This document shows, in pieces, positions 1 through 13,139 of a stretch of DNA of 64,000 nt. The notes below the pieces were generated by a model. It was not told the DNA's origin. It did no database searches and saw nothing but the letters and a program-made list of their open reading frames with translations. Location of the stretch: the NCBI GenBank assembly GCA_964017155.1, contig OZ024865.1, positions 15,091,833-15,155,832 of the forward strand, in the 5' to 3' direction. Position 1 is the stretch's first letter. Each line of letters begins with the position of its first letter. Source of the stretch: Oasisia sp. SBJ-2009 (Eukaryota; Annelida; Polychaeta; Sabellida; Siboglinidae). Both the position numbers and the translations under genes were made by a program.

Positions 1-282
1 TGTAAGTGCCTTCACACAGGACATGGGAACGTAAATGTACAATATGCAATGGGCGGTACTGCACTAAGTACTACCGTAAAGGAAAAGGATTAGCTGTTAA
101 TGGTGATATGAAGGTTTCAGAGCAGTAAGGAATTGCAGCATCGAACGGAAGTCGAATTCTTTGTTTAATTATGCGAAATATAACGTACAAGGAAAAGTAA
201 TATCGTTGTACGAAACAACAGTTAGGCCACATTTAGAATATCATAAAATTATAAGCATGGAGGCCATATCGCAAGAATGATA

Positions 283-341
<59 letters not shown>

Positions 342-740
342 AGAAAGAGTGCAAAAGGGAACAATCAAAATTATACGACAAAATGGGGGATATTAGTTAT
401 GAAATGCCTCTAAGAGCATGAGGAGATCAAATAGAAGTGATTAACATATTGAACGGTTATGTAAAATATTCATATGAATATTTTGATCGGCTAAGAAAGA
501 AAGAACTAGAGGACATGAGGATACAATAGCAAAGGTGCATTTTCACAAAGAACAATAAATCACTGGAACATATTATCTGCTGATTGTGTGGGTGCTAGTA
601 GTGTTAATAATGTTTAAAACATAAAATGTAAACATACCTCAACTTGGACTTTCGATAAGCCAAAGGGCTTTTCTTGGCCATCTAGATGTGGCGATATTGT
701 TCAATCTTGATCAATCTTGTTAATAAAATATAATAAAATG
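1..740 (+). mobile_element. Decayed 3' end of a non-LTR retrotransposon ORF2 (unit 1)
   Basis: Conceptual translation, with several frameshifts and stops, reads like the C-terminal part of a CR1/jockey-type reverse transcriptase: a KCLHTGHGN-like start, VKEKDLGLAV-like and MKVSEQCGIAASNG-like blocks, an NITYKEKVISLYKTTVRPHLEY-like connector, then GDQIEVINILNGY and a CRLDI/FSQRT-like tail region. Unit 1 holds about 740 bases of it; units 2-5 hold only the first part, about 130-150 bases, directly joined to the B promoter. Unit 1 therefore looks ancestral at this place and the others carry an internal deletion of about 660 bases. A (TA)n tract interrupts it at about 281-339. It has no coding potential now. 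Confidence 0.75.
281..339. repeat. (TA)n microsatellite
   Basis: Nearly pure TA dinucleotide run inside the LINE remnant of unit 1; absent from the other units because that part of the remnant is deleted there. Confidence 0.95.
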
Positions 741-892
741 CCGTAGTTGATATCCACCACTATAACGCTTCGTCATAATAAGTCACGATACGGCGTTAAA
801 TTTGTCAATTCATTAAGCTTGTCTTTTACAAGAGGATGATTACACAATCATTGCTTATACAATAATGTAACTACACAGACAATGTCCCTTCC

Positions 893-980
893 ATTCAAAT
901 AACCACGCACAGACAGTGGCGTGACAGTAAAAACGTACCAATCACGTAGAGATCGATAACCACAGTAAATCTATTTATAT
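893..980 (+). promoter_or_regulatory. Putative promoter of the unit 1 B-type copy
   Basis: ATTCAAAT at 893-900, CCAAT at 938-942 and CTATTTATAT at 971-980 occur in the order and spacing seen upstream of every A and B ORF in the array. The ATG at 1,208 is about 230 bases downstream of the TATA-like element, as in the A copies. The activity is inferred from position and conservation only. Confidence 0.5.
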
Positions 981-1207
981 CAAATGGGGAAGTTTATGGA
1001 CTGTATAGGCCTGTATATACAAGCCAAAACATAACCACACTAATGAACGACTACACTGCACGCGGAGTGTAAATACTCGCAGGTAACCGGTCACTTGTTT
1101 TACAGAGACGTGTTTGTGGTCGTCAACAACTAAGAGAGCTGTCAACCGGGGATATGTGGCTATCGCACTGAGTGTTGGTTCGGATAAGACAGACAGAAGA
1201 GGCCGCC

Positions 1208-1708
1208 ATGTGTAACGAGAAACGTTGTGTGAAGACACAGCCAATGGACGACGTCGACGTAGCCACGATACAGGAGATCGGTCGAATCTTGCGCGACGCC
1301 GGAGACAGAATGAAAGACGAAGAACGCGTCTTCCCAAAATGACGCCCGTCTTCTGTCGAGTTCTGCTCCAGTTCTCCGGCTGGCGCTGGGTCCGTGAAGG
1401 GTGGGGAGTCTTCTACAGCGCGACCTGTCGGCTGGCTTTGCCTTACACCTTGTGGTTATATACCTTGGGTGTATAACCATGGTGTAATCGATCTCCAGTC
1501 GAGCACCCGCACTACAACGTCAACATCCCACGAACTAGCGACAGTTCCAATTCTTCCGTCAAACGCTCCCGACTGTGGAAGAACATTTCAAGAGACATTT
1601 GTGAACTCGTACGGCAAACAATGTGGCATTTATCCATCTTTTCAAACAATGTCAACAGAGAGAAGAAATTGTTCAAGCATACGTCATGACAACATCCGTG
1701 CACGGTAA
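1208..1708 (+). pseudogene. Broken B-type BH3-like gene (unit 1)
   Basis: From the ATG at 1,208 the frame encodes an N terminus like that of the A proteins (MCNEK..., then MDDVDV) and a BH3-like core EIGRILRDAGD. It then diverges to a lysine/glutamate-rich stretch and stops near 1,338. Relative to the other B copies, bases just after the GAD codons are lost (a net deletion plus frameshift). The remaining tail (PVFCRVLLQFSGW onward, ending near 1,476 or continuing to 1,708 after further shifts) is in other frames. This copy keeps the first dozen codons that intact B copies have lost, so copy 1 and the other B copies carry complementary lesions. A truncated BH3 peptide of about 43 residues could still be made. 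Homology to the B copies is clear; the BH3 assignment is inferred. Confidence 0.65.
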
Positions 1709-2048
1709 AGAAGAGTATGTTTTGACAAATGTATCATAGACGTAGTCTACAGGTAAGATATCTACCTAGTGCTGGTGTGAGGCCTTGTTAAAAATATAAG
1801 TAAAATGTCTGATGTTAATAGGCAAAATGTGATATACTGGACATTTATGTATATTGACAATGGTATAAATAATATCACACATTGCAGGATACCGAATGCC
1901 ATCGACGATGCCAAGACGCTGGAACGTATAGTTGTCATGAGTTATGTGCAGAATACTTTTACATGCTGCTGGGCACAGTAATATTACTATTACTCTCCAT
2001 TTTACAATGAATAATTGCAGTGTTTTACCTCAAAATTATTATACGAGT

Positions 2049-2742
2049 AATGTTTACGCATACCATTATTCTGCAATGTTTATGCAGACCATTATTCTAC
2101 AATTTTTACGCAGACCATTATTCTACAATATTTACGCAGACCATTATTCTACAATGTTTACGCAGACCATTATTCTACAATGTTTATACAGACCATTATT
2201 CTACAATGTTTATACAGACCATTATTCTACAATGTTTATGCAGACCATCATTCTGCAATGTTTATACAGACCATTATTCTACAATGTTTATGCAGACCAT
2301 TATTCTACAATGTTTATGCAGACCATTTTTCTACAATGTTTATACAGACCATTATTCTGCAATGTTTATACAGACCATTATTCTGCAATGTTTATACAGA
2401 CCATTATTCTGCAATATTTATACAGACCATTATTCTACAATGTTTATACAGACCATTATTCTACAATGTTTATGCAGACCATTATTCTACAATGTTTATA
2501 CAGACCATTATTCTACAATGTTTATACAGACCATTATTCTACAATGTTTATACAGACCATTATTCTACAATATTTATACAGACCATTATTCTACAATGTT
2601 TATACAGACCATTATTCTACAATGTTTATACAGACCATTATTCTACAATGTTTATGCAGACCGTCATTCTACAATGTTTATGCAGACCATTATTCTACAG
2701 CGTTATGCAGACCATTATTTTACAATGTTTATGCAGACTTAT
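2049..2742. repeat. 26-bp minisatellite (unit 1, about 26 copies)
   Basis: Repeats of ACAATGTTTATACAGACC followed by ATTATTCT, with A/G and T/C variants (TTTATGC, TTTACGC). No variant creates a stop in the plus frames, so long ORFs with an FIQTIILQCLYRP-type repeat appear in three frames; these are a by-product of the repeat and not evidence of a gene. Confidence 0.97.
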
Positions 2743-3479
2743 AGTTTATATATTAATTTTATTCATGAAGACCTTTATTTTATTACAAATAATGTATTGT
2801 GCCAAAAGCCACATGTCTTCAATGTCTTCAAATTTAGCGTAATATGTATGTGCAATGTTTGATTTGTTACAATGATATTATGTATACTACTATAAATACG
2901 GCATGCAGGGACAAATACAAGAGGCTTTCATTTTCAACGCCCAATTTATTTTTATTATGAATAATAACCAATTGGTCTGTGCAATAAGACGAAATGTTCA
3001 GGGTTAATATTTTGAATTTATGTAAAGGATAATGAAGATATAATGTTAGGATTAATTAAAATACATCAAATCAGTGAAGCTGTCGACACAGTGGACGCCC
3101 CACTGCGTAAATAATACTGTTTGTGGTTTTAGGTCAAGATCTAGCTCTGATAATGATAACATGTGTGTAATTCTACATAATACTGTTACTTGTCACATGT
3201 GGATTAGCTGATCAATTATTTTGTAAACTTATTACTTTTATATATTACTATATTACTTATATTTGTTATACATTTTACAACTGATTTCTTTCTTACCTTT
3301 TACACTAAGCCAAACATTTACATCTTAGTGGTTTACAATATAGAAAATATATGTGGTTTATGCCTGTGTTTTGGATGTATTTATTTGTATATACATGTTT
3401 ATGGGTTTACATGAAATAAATGTATTCGTATTCGTCCTTCGTGGCTCAAGTCAACGTATTTCTCCATGTTACATGTCAA
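2743..3479. other. AT-rich spacer between the two minisatellites, no gene seen
   Basis: The sequence is AT-rich and conserved between units (for example GTCGACACAGTGGACGCCCC, lost in unit 2). It ends with CATGAAATAAATGTATTC just before the 21-bp array. AATAAA here could act as a polyadenylation signal for transcripts running from gene B, but nothing else supports that. No ORF of note. Confidence 0.7.
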
Positions 3480-4266
3480 ATATACACTCGGGACACCTCC
3501 ATATACACAAGGCACACCTCCATAGACACTCGGGTCACCTCCATATACACACGGGACACCTCCATATACACACGGGACACCTCCATATACAATCGAGACA
3601 CCTCCATATACAATCAAGACACTTCCATATACACACGGGACACCTCCATATACACACGGGACACCTCCATATTCACTCGGGACACCTTCATATACACACG
3701 GGACACCTCCATAAAAACACGGGATACCTCCATATACAATCGAGACACCTCCATGTACACCCTGGACACCTCCATATACACTCGGGACATTTCCATAATA
3801 TACATACGGGGCACATCAATATACACTCGGAACTCCTCCATATACACACGGGACACCTCCATATACACACGGGACACCTCCATATACACTCGGGACACCT
3901 CCATATATACACGGGAAACCTTCATATACACTCGGGACACCTCCATATACGCACGGGACACCTCCATATACAATCGAGACACCTCCATATACAATCGAGA
4001 CACCTCCATATACACAAGGAACACCTCCATATACACACGTGACACCTCCATATACAATCGAAACACCTCCATATATGCACACGGAACACCTCCATATACA
4101 CACGGGACACCTCCATATACACAAGGAACACCTCCATATACACACGGGACACCTCCATATATACACGGGACACCTCCATCTACACTCGGGACACCTCCAT
4201 TTTCACTCGGGACACCTTCACATACACACGGGACACCTCCATATATACACGGGACACCTCCATATG
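3480..4266. repeat. 21-bp minisatellite, left part (unit 1)
   Basis: About 37 copies of a 21-bp unit built from CCATATACACAC and GGGACACCT. The period is a multiple of three, so all frames stay open and give heptapeptide repeats on both strands (SIYTRDT, HIHTGHL, VYGGVPC, MEVSRVY); these ORFs are artefacts. A LINE interrupts the array at its right end and the array resumes at about 9,992. Confidence 0.97.
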
Positions 4267-4730
4267 TAACCATAACCATAACCATAACATTTATTGACCC
4301 CAAGTAGGTATAGAAAGTACATAAATTTCGTACAGTACATTTATACAAGCATATATACACACATATTATATCATGTTCACATACTATTATAGGTCTATAT
4401 GGTAGGCCTACATTACACACAAATGTGTGCACTTACAGTAATTCTTGTTGTACAAAAATAAGAAATAAAACACACAATAATATAACATTTACCAACTGGG
4501 GTCGGTAGCTCCTATTAAGACAATAATGTCGCTGTCATAGGAGCCACCATAATTCCATGGTATTAAGTAGTATGGTCCTTAGTATACAAGATGTCTAACT
4601 CAAATGTTTATATGGAAGTGTTAGCTTTAAGTAAGAAAGTGTGAGGTGGTGTAGAGATGGGCTAGTGAACATTAACATTTTTTTTTTATTTAGTTGACAT
4701 ACATAACAATTTGATAGAGTACCTATATCA

Positions 4731-6557
4731 CTATAGTTGTTTAGCAAACAAGTTTTTATATATATTATAAATCCATGCAAGCTGTGAGTATATTTTGTTT
4801 TTAATTGCATCAGCAGTCTCATTTATAGTATGAGGGAGGCTGTGTCTGAGACATGTCATTGCAAAATCATGCTTAGCTCTAAAAGTATGTATATTATCTT
4901 TTGCACGAGTATTATAATTGTGTATATTAATACTTGGTATAATTTCCCAGTTTAGTAAATACGAAGGTAATTGTTTATGGATATATTTAAAATAAAATTT
5001 TAATTCTTGTAACTTTAACATATCTTCTATTTTCAGTAGTTTAAGATTTTTGAAAAGTGGTTCTGTATGTGAATTATATCTATTTAAGGTTATTATTCGC
5101 ATAACCTTTTTTTGAATGCTTGTAATTCTATTTCTTTGATATCCCCAAATCATAATACAATAATTTATATGTGATAATATTAAGGTGTTATATAATAAAA
5201 CTTTTATGTCTAATGGTAATACATATTTTAATCGGTTTAATACGCCAATTGTTTTTGAACACTTATTTGATATTTTCTCCGTGTGTTTTCTCCAATTTAG
5301 ATTAGTGTCTAAAGTCAATCCGAGAAAATTAAATTCATCTACTCTTTCAATATATACATCATCTATTTTAAGTGTAAGAGCTTGCATACGTTTATTAGGC
5401 ATATGGAAAACCATATATTTCGTTTTACTTTTATTTAATAATAATTTATTAATAATTAGCCATTCATTAATTTTACAGAGTTCTTCATTTATTATGGTTT
5501 CGGTACTTTTAGTATCGAGTGTCGTTTCGCTCAAAGAATTTAAAGAGGTAGATAATGTAGTGTCATCAGCATACATAACAAAATTAAATAATTGACTAGC
5601 TTGTGAAAAATCATTTATATAAATAATAAACAACAGTGGTCCTAGGACAGAACCTTGTGGGACACCAATTTTTATAGTTAAGATGTCTGAGTTTATTTGT
5701 TCAATTTCAGTATATTGTTTTCTATTTTGTAAGTAACTTTTTAACAAATGCAAGGCTGAGCCATTTAGGCCATAATATGCTAATTTATTTTGTAAAATGT
5801 TATGGTCAATAGTGTCAAATGCCTTTGATAGGTCAAGAAATACATTTATTGGTATATCATTTTTATCCATTTTAGTCACAATTCTATCAACTAGCTCAAT
5901 CGCAGCATATTCCGTTGAATATGTAGCTCTAAAACCATACTGATTATCATTTAAAAATTTCTTTTCGTTGAAATATGAATATAATTGTATAAAAATAAGT
6001 TTTTCTAATACTTTAGAAATGGCAGGAAGAAGAGAGATTGGTCTGTAGTTTTCAAATAAGGATGGATCATCTTTCTTAAATATAGGAATAACTTTTGCAA
6101 TTTTCAGTTTATCAGGGAATACACCAGAGTATAAAACTTGGTTTATTAATAGTGTTAATGACTTTAAAATTACAGGTTCAATTACTTTGAGTAGTTTTGT
6201 TGAGATACCATCAAATCCACAGCTGTTTTTTGTGGGAAGGTTGTTTATAGTTTTCCTTACAGTTTCTTCATCAATATGTTCAAACGTAAATGTTGAAGTT
6301 ACATTTTTATTTAAATAATAGCTGTATTTTTTGCTACCCTTATATTTAATCCCTTGTGTAATGGACTGTCCTATATTTGTAAAATAATTATTAAATTTAT
6401 TTGCAATATCCTTTTCATCAGTTATTTTGGTATCATTGTCTGTAAAAAAATAATGGTAGTTTTTTATTTGTTTGCTTTTTTGAAATAAATTCATTAATAA
6501 CGTTCCAGGTATTTTAATATCGTTTTTAAATCGATTAAATCTATTTTCAAAATACAC
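4731..6557 (-). pseudogene. LINE ORF2, reverse transcriptase part (608 codons open)
   Basis: It would copy element RNA into DNA at the nicked target. In order it shows: a finger/palm block with NYRPISLLPAISKVLEKLI, a GFRATYSTEYAA block, FLDLSKAFDTIDH (first catalytic Asp), IGVPQGSVLGPLLF, the catalytic YADD at plus positions 5,562-5,573 (about residues 329-332), FLGLTLD, and a C-terminal ILSHINYCIMIWG block. The length matches the RT and C-terminal domains of CR1/jockey-type ORF2. The open frame starts inside the linker, and 6,558-6,952 holds the rest of the linker with several stops and shifts, so this is the 3' half of a broken ORF2. The codons are strongly AT-rich. The family call is from motifs; the exact clade is uncertain. 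Confidence 0.9.
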
Positions 6558-6952
6558 TTTTTTGGCTGCACGAATAGTATGTTTTAATATTGTATTATGT
6601 TTTTAGGTTTATGTTAATAATTTCATAGTTAGAATAATTTGGATACGTCAGTTTTAGTTGTTAATATAATTTGTCTCGATATTGTATTGATCTTAGTATT
6701 CCTTGTGTAATCCACATCGATTTTTTATGTTTATACTTATTAAATTTCACCAGCTTAGTTGGCATATGCTTGTCCTTTGCCCTCACAATATCATTAAGTA
6801 TTATGTCATAATTTAAATTTGTATCTGCATTTGGGTTTTTATTTAGCTTGTTGTAAGTATCATACGACTTAATTTCATTTTCAACTTTGCGTCGTCGTTT
6901 AATACATTAATTTTTACAAATTTAGGTGGGGGTTCTGTCTTCAATGAGGTGT
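6558..6952 (-). pseudogene. LINE ORF2 linker, frameshifted
   Basis: Translation in alternating minus frames gives blocks usual between endonuclease and RT: a KLVKFNKYKHKKS-type basic block, a WITQGILRSI block, and an RAAKKVYFE-like end that leads into the RT frame. At least two stops and frame changes break it. It joins the flanking endonuclease and RT segments into one former ORF2. Confidence 0.7.
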
Positions 6953-7810
6953 TTATAAGCATAAAATACGGTTGATGATCAGATAGTTTTTAATGAGAAT
7001 CCCCGCAGTACTTTCCAACATAGATTGACTAAGTTTGCAGAAGAAATTATCAATTAAAGTACCGTTTGTTCTAGTAAATCTAGTAGGAAAGGTAATCTGT
7101 GGGAAAAGACTATGAGATATTAAGGCGTCAAAATAACTACTATACATATCATTTTCATTTAATTTGAGCAAATTTATATTAAAATCACGTGCAATAATTA
7201 GGCTATTTTTACAGTTGTGTTCTAATGATGATACTATGGAGGAAAATTCATTTATGAAAGCATTTAGGTTATCATTTGATGTTCGTGGAGGTCTGTATAT
7301 GTTTCCGATCGTTATGCTTTTAGAGAGATTACCACCATTTATTTGGACTATTAAGCCTTCCCAGTGTTCATACATGTTTAGTTTTAACTTGACCTCAGAT
7401 CTATAATTATTGTCGACATATATGATTAGCCCTCCATTTTTACTGCATGTTTTACCTTGTGCTATACAGTCATAACCATGTAAGGAAAATTGAGATAAGT
7501 CATCATTTTCTGATGTCCAAGTTTCCTGTAAGCAAATTACATTAAATTTAAAACTGTTTCTACTTAACTCTTCTATGAAAGCCTCCAATTCATTAAATTT
7601 AGAATTTATTGATTGAATGTTTGTGCTTAAGACACTAAAACATGATTTTTTTGTTTGCATTAATTTGGTAAACTTGTCAGAGTCATAATAGGATGATCGA
7701 CGTATTAGTTGAGGTTCATAATTGTCAATAAGATTTGTGTCTAAGATATTAATTAAATCATTATTATTAATACCTCCCAAATATGAAAGCAATGTTTCGT
7801 CTAACGTCAT
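6953..7810 (-). pseudogene. LINE ORF2, AP endonuclease domain
   Basis: This is an exonuclease-endonuclease-phosphatase fold protein that nicks the target DNA. The frame starts at MTLDETLLSYLGG (7,810) and shows LSTNIQSINSK (metal-binding Asn), VICLQETW (catalytic Glu), IYRPPR, DFNINLL and GTLIDNFF. The last signature, SDHQP, is present at plus 6,969-6,983 but in the neighbouring frame, so a single-base shift cuts the domain just before its last catalytic Asp-His. The residue before DFN is Arg where Gly is usual in this family. Both changes argue for a dead copy. Confidence 0.85.
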
Positions 7811-9210
<1,400 letters not shown>

Positions 9211-9947
9211 TCACTGGAATGTGTTTAATTCCGCCTGCGTGCTGATGATCTTGATCGCGTTAGCCAAAGTCTTTATTACAATTTTCCCGTTGTAGGTCCA
9301 GCAATCAGCAATTGCTTTGTTCCTTTTCAACTGCCTTGTAGCGGCAGCAAGTGCAGCCCGGCGTTGTGTCAAATCTTCGTTTACGAAGACTTGGTGTTGG
9401 TCGGTGGTGTTGCGTAATCGCCGTCTAGCTCTAATCACGTCGTTACGCAGTGTGATTTTATTGAATGACTGCGCGAGGCCGAGTGTCGCTTTGTTTGCCG
9501 AGCCTATGGCTAACAACAATGTCCTCTTTAACGACTGGGGGGGTGGGGGTTACGGCCATTTTGGCGTTTATAAGTTCTAATACTTTTAAAGTAGTATCCT
9601 CCCCCTCCCCAGTTTCTGGGATTCCGTAAAATCTCAAATTACATCTTCGCGAATACTGTTGTAAGTTATCGCACTCACTTTGTAGTAGTTCGACCTGGTC
9701 TTCAAGCACGGTGATTCTACGCTCCTTATTTTCGAGCTGTGACGTCAGACCCGCGATTGTCGATGTTCAGTTTGTTCGAGAGCTCCTCCGGGTATGACGC
9801 CGACTTCAATTTTCGGACCACCTGGTCATTGCTGAGGAGCTCCAGGAACCTCAGCAGCATCACATCAGTGTCACAGACATCACTGTCAGTGACACTGGAC
9901 GTCTTCCTTGCTTTAGGCATGCTATTTGAACAAAGTTGCTCCCCCAC
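9211..9947 (-). pseudogene. LINE ORF1 remnant (coiled coil plus L1-transposase-like domain)
   Basis: Three overlapping minus-strand pieces (9,726-9,947, 9,458-9,709 and 9,211-9,519) form one former ORF1 broken by two frameshifts near 9,712 and 9,480-9,515. The first piece has MPKARKTSSVTDSD and a low-complexity acidic start. The second has a coiled-coil heptad region (LEDQVELLQSECDNLQQYSR) followed by RRCNLRFYGIPE and VVSHRLG, the RRM-like core of L1-type ORF1 RNA chaperones. The third has VFVNEDLTQRR and an RNA-binding-domain-like tail ending NAIKIISTQAELNTF. The role in a living element would be coating element RNA. GC content is near 50%, unlike the AT-rich ORF2. Confidence 0.8.
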
Positions 9948-9991
9948 GACACGTGCGGTGTTATGCGACGGCAGCCATCTTACATCCTATC

Positions 9992-10790
9992 CTATACACG
10001 GGACACCTCCATATACACACGGGACACCTCCATGTACACAAGGGTCACCTCGATCTACACTCGGGACACCTCCATATACACACGGGACACCTCCATATAT
10101 ACACGGGACACCTCCATATACACACGGGACACCTCCATATACACACGGGACCCCTCCATATACACTCGGGACACCTCCATACACATACGGGACACCTCCA
10201 TATACACACGGGACACCTCCGTATATACACGGGACACCTCCATATATACACGGGACACCTCTATATACACACGGGACACCACCACGTACACAAAGGACAC
10301 CTCCATCTCCACTCGGGACACGTCCATATACACACGGGACACCTCCATATATACACGGGACACCTCTATATACACACGGGACACCTCCATATACACACGG
10401 GACACCTCCATATACACACGGGACATCTTCATATACACTCGGGACACCTTCATATATACCCGGGACACCTCCATATACACTCGGGACACCTCCATATACA
10501 CCCGGGACACCTCCGTATATACACGGGACACCTCCATATAAACCCGGGACACCTCCATATACACACGGGACACCTCCATATACACCCAGGACACCCCGTA
10601 TACACACGGGACACCTCCATATACACCCGGGACACCTCCGTATACACACGGGACACCTCCATATACACACTGAACACCTCCATATACAATCGGGACACCT
10701 TCATATACACCCGGGACACCTTCATATACACACGGGACACCTCCATATGCATTCGAGACACCTCCATATACACACGGGACACCTCCATAT
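9992..10790. repeat. 21-bp minisatellite, right part (unit 1)
   Basis: This is the continuation of the array that begins at 3,480, about 38 more copies. With the left part unit 1 has about 75 copies against 15-27 in the other units. Some units are variants (CCCGGG, GGGACCCCT). Confidence 0.97.
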
Positions 10791-10839
10791 AGAGTACTAT
10801 GTAGAAAATAGAGATCATTTAGAATACACGACTGTGTCC

Positions 10840-11400
<561 letters not shown>

Positions 11401-12576
11401 ATCTTAAAATAAAAACAAAACGTTACTGCCCATAGCAGTAATGTCGATGACCAAGAATAGAGCAGCATTGATTTAGTAAGCACACTGAATACCAGATAAA
11501 TTATTTAATTATTTCAAAGTTCGAAGTTTGTGGTCAGATTGTTGCTCGCGAGTCGCGCGTCTGAGTCTTATCATTTCGGCTAATATATGCTTCCGTGTAC
11601 GCCTACGGCATACTTCCTTGTGACGGAGACACATGGCTGCACTTACTCAAACACGCTGTAGCACACGTCATGCATCGAACATATGTCGTTCACAGGTTTA
11701 TATAAATATACATTCATATATGTCAAATAGCCCTGGCAAATTGTCAACAATGTAACATGTGGATTTCAAAGTGACCACCGAATGCTTCATTTGGCTCAAA
11801 CATTTATCGACTATGATATATCCAAGATACAGGGCGCCGTGTTTATATTAATAATTCACGGCCTCTGCGGGGTGAAGTGTTTTATGTGGTTATAACGGAG
11901 AATCAGGCTGGTGGCTATACGGCCTTGTTAGCTGTGTAAGTAAGTATTAGGTCAGCGCTACAGCTGGTTGTGTAAAGTAAGTATTAGGTCAGCGCTACAG
12001 CTGGTTGTGTATTTTTAGAGCTGGTTGTGTTTTGTGTTTCGCGGTTCGGTGGATAGAATGGCGCGTGTACACCTTACGTAGCGGAAGACATCGACTCGAG
12101 ACAGGAAGTACGACTATGAATATATTTTTCTGGTCAAACTCACCAACCTGTTTATACAAATTCGTGTAAAACACGACGTTTTACCACGTGAATCAGCAAA
12201 AAATTAATATGTAAAGAAATAAAATTTAGAAATAAATACGTTGTAAAATGACAGTAAATAAATAAACAAATAAATAAATGTGTATATTGTATACAAAATC
12301 AGAATTTTACAAGGTACAATTACACATACACATTTTTACTTTTTTCTCAAACATGTATCAAACACGTCAAATGTATTAACAGTATTAGTGACATAACGCT
12401 TTTTAGTAAATGTTAACACACATCTTCGTCTTCCTTCAAAGCATTACAAATCATTAAATCTAGATTATGGCATGCTGCCATGCACTTCACGGGCCTGGGT
12501 AATCGAGTTATCAGATTACACATGTTGTAATTACAATGTATCAACCAGATATCGACACGAGTATTTTCACCAGTCA
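11401..12576. other. Unit spacer, no gene seen
   Basis: This is unique-looking sequence shared with units 2 and 3 and, in part, units 4 and 5. Unit 1 has a local duplication of about 37 bases (GTAAGTATTAGGTCAGCGCT at about 11,940 and 11,977) that units 2 and 3 carry once. No protein or RNA homology was recognised. Confidence 0.6.
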
Positions 12577-12590
12577 CCGCCAGAGGGCGC
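12577..12590 (+). promoter_or_regulatory. CTCF-like motif CCGCCAGAGGGCGC (unit 1)
   Basis: The 14-mer fits the vertebrate/insect CTCF core consensus at all but one position. It sits about 20 bases before the GGTC satellite. It is kept in units 3 (28,869-28,882) and 4 (35,203-35,216), altered in unit 2 (GGCCAGATGGCG) and deleted in unit 5. Binding is inferred from the motif only. Confidence 0.4.
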
Positions 12591-12608
12591 CACTGTTTCG
12601 GACAATCA

Positions 12609-13139
12609 GTCGGTCGTCCGGTCGGTCGTCCGGTCGGTCGTCCGGTCGGTCGGTCGGTCGGTCGTCCGGTCGGTCGGTCGGTCGGTCGTCCGGTCGGTCG
12701 GTCGGTCGGTCGGTCGGTCGGTCGTCCGGTCGGTCGGTCGGTTGTCCGGTCGGTCGGTTGTCCGGTCGGTCGGTCGTCCGGTCGTCCGGTCGTCCGGTCG
12801 TCCGGTCGTCCGGTCGTCCGGTCGTCCGGTCGTCCGGTCGTCCGGTCGTCCGGTCGTCCGGTCGTCCGGTCGTCCGGTCGTCCGGTCGTCCGGTCGTCCG
12901 GTCGTCCGGTCGTCCGGTCGTCCGGTCGTCCGGTCGTCCGGTCGTCCGGTCGTCCGGTCGTCCGGTCGTCCGGTCGTCCGGTCGTCCGGTCGTCCGGTCG
13001 TCCGGTCGTCCGGTCGTCCGGTCGGTCGGTCGGTCGGTCGGTCGGTCGGTCGGTCGGTCGGTCGGTCGGTCGGTCGGTCGGTCGGTCGGTCGGTCGGTCG
13101 GTCGGTCGGTCGGTCGGTCGGTCGGTCGGTCGGTCGGTC
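12609..13139. repeat. GGTC / TCCGGTCG satellite (unit 1, about 530 bp)
   Basis: The first part mixes GGTC tetramers with TCCGGTCG octamers, the middle is a pure octamer run (about 12,775-13,020) and the end is pure GGTC tetramer (about 13,020-13,139). It is GC-rich and can form CCGG-rich hairpins. Long Arg/Ser/Val repeat ORFs in several frames are artefacts. Confidence 0.97.

Noticed and set aside
1208..1338. A dynein-light-chain-binding motif like that of BIM/BMF in the unit 1 N terminus (VKTQP)
   Set aside because: The spacing does not fit the K/R-x-T-Q-T consensus, and the other copies have VKTNP.
3480..4266. Long open frames in the 21-bp array that look like heptapeptide-repeat proteins (SIYTRDT, VYGGVPC, MEVSRVY)
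   Set aside because: The 21-base period keeps every frame open on both strands, and no start, promoter or flanking coding sequence supports one frame over the others.
12609..13139. Arg/Ser/Val-rich and Thr/Asp/Arg/Pro-rich repeat ORFs in the GGTC satellite
   Set aside because: Tetramer and octamer repeats without stops open several frames at once; this is a satellite, not a gene.
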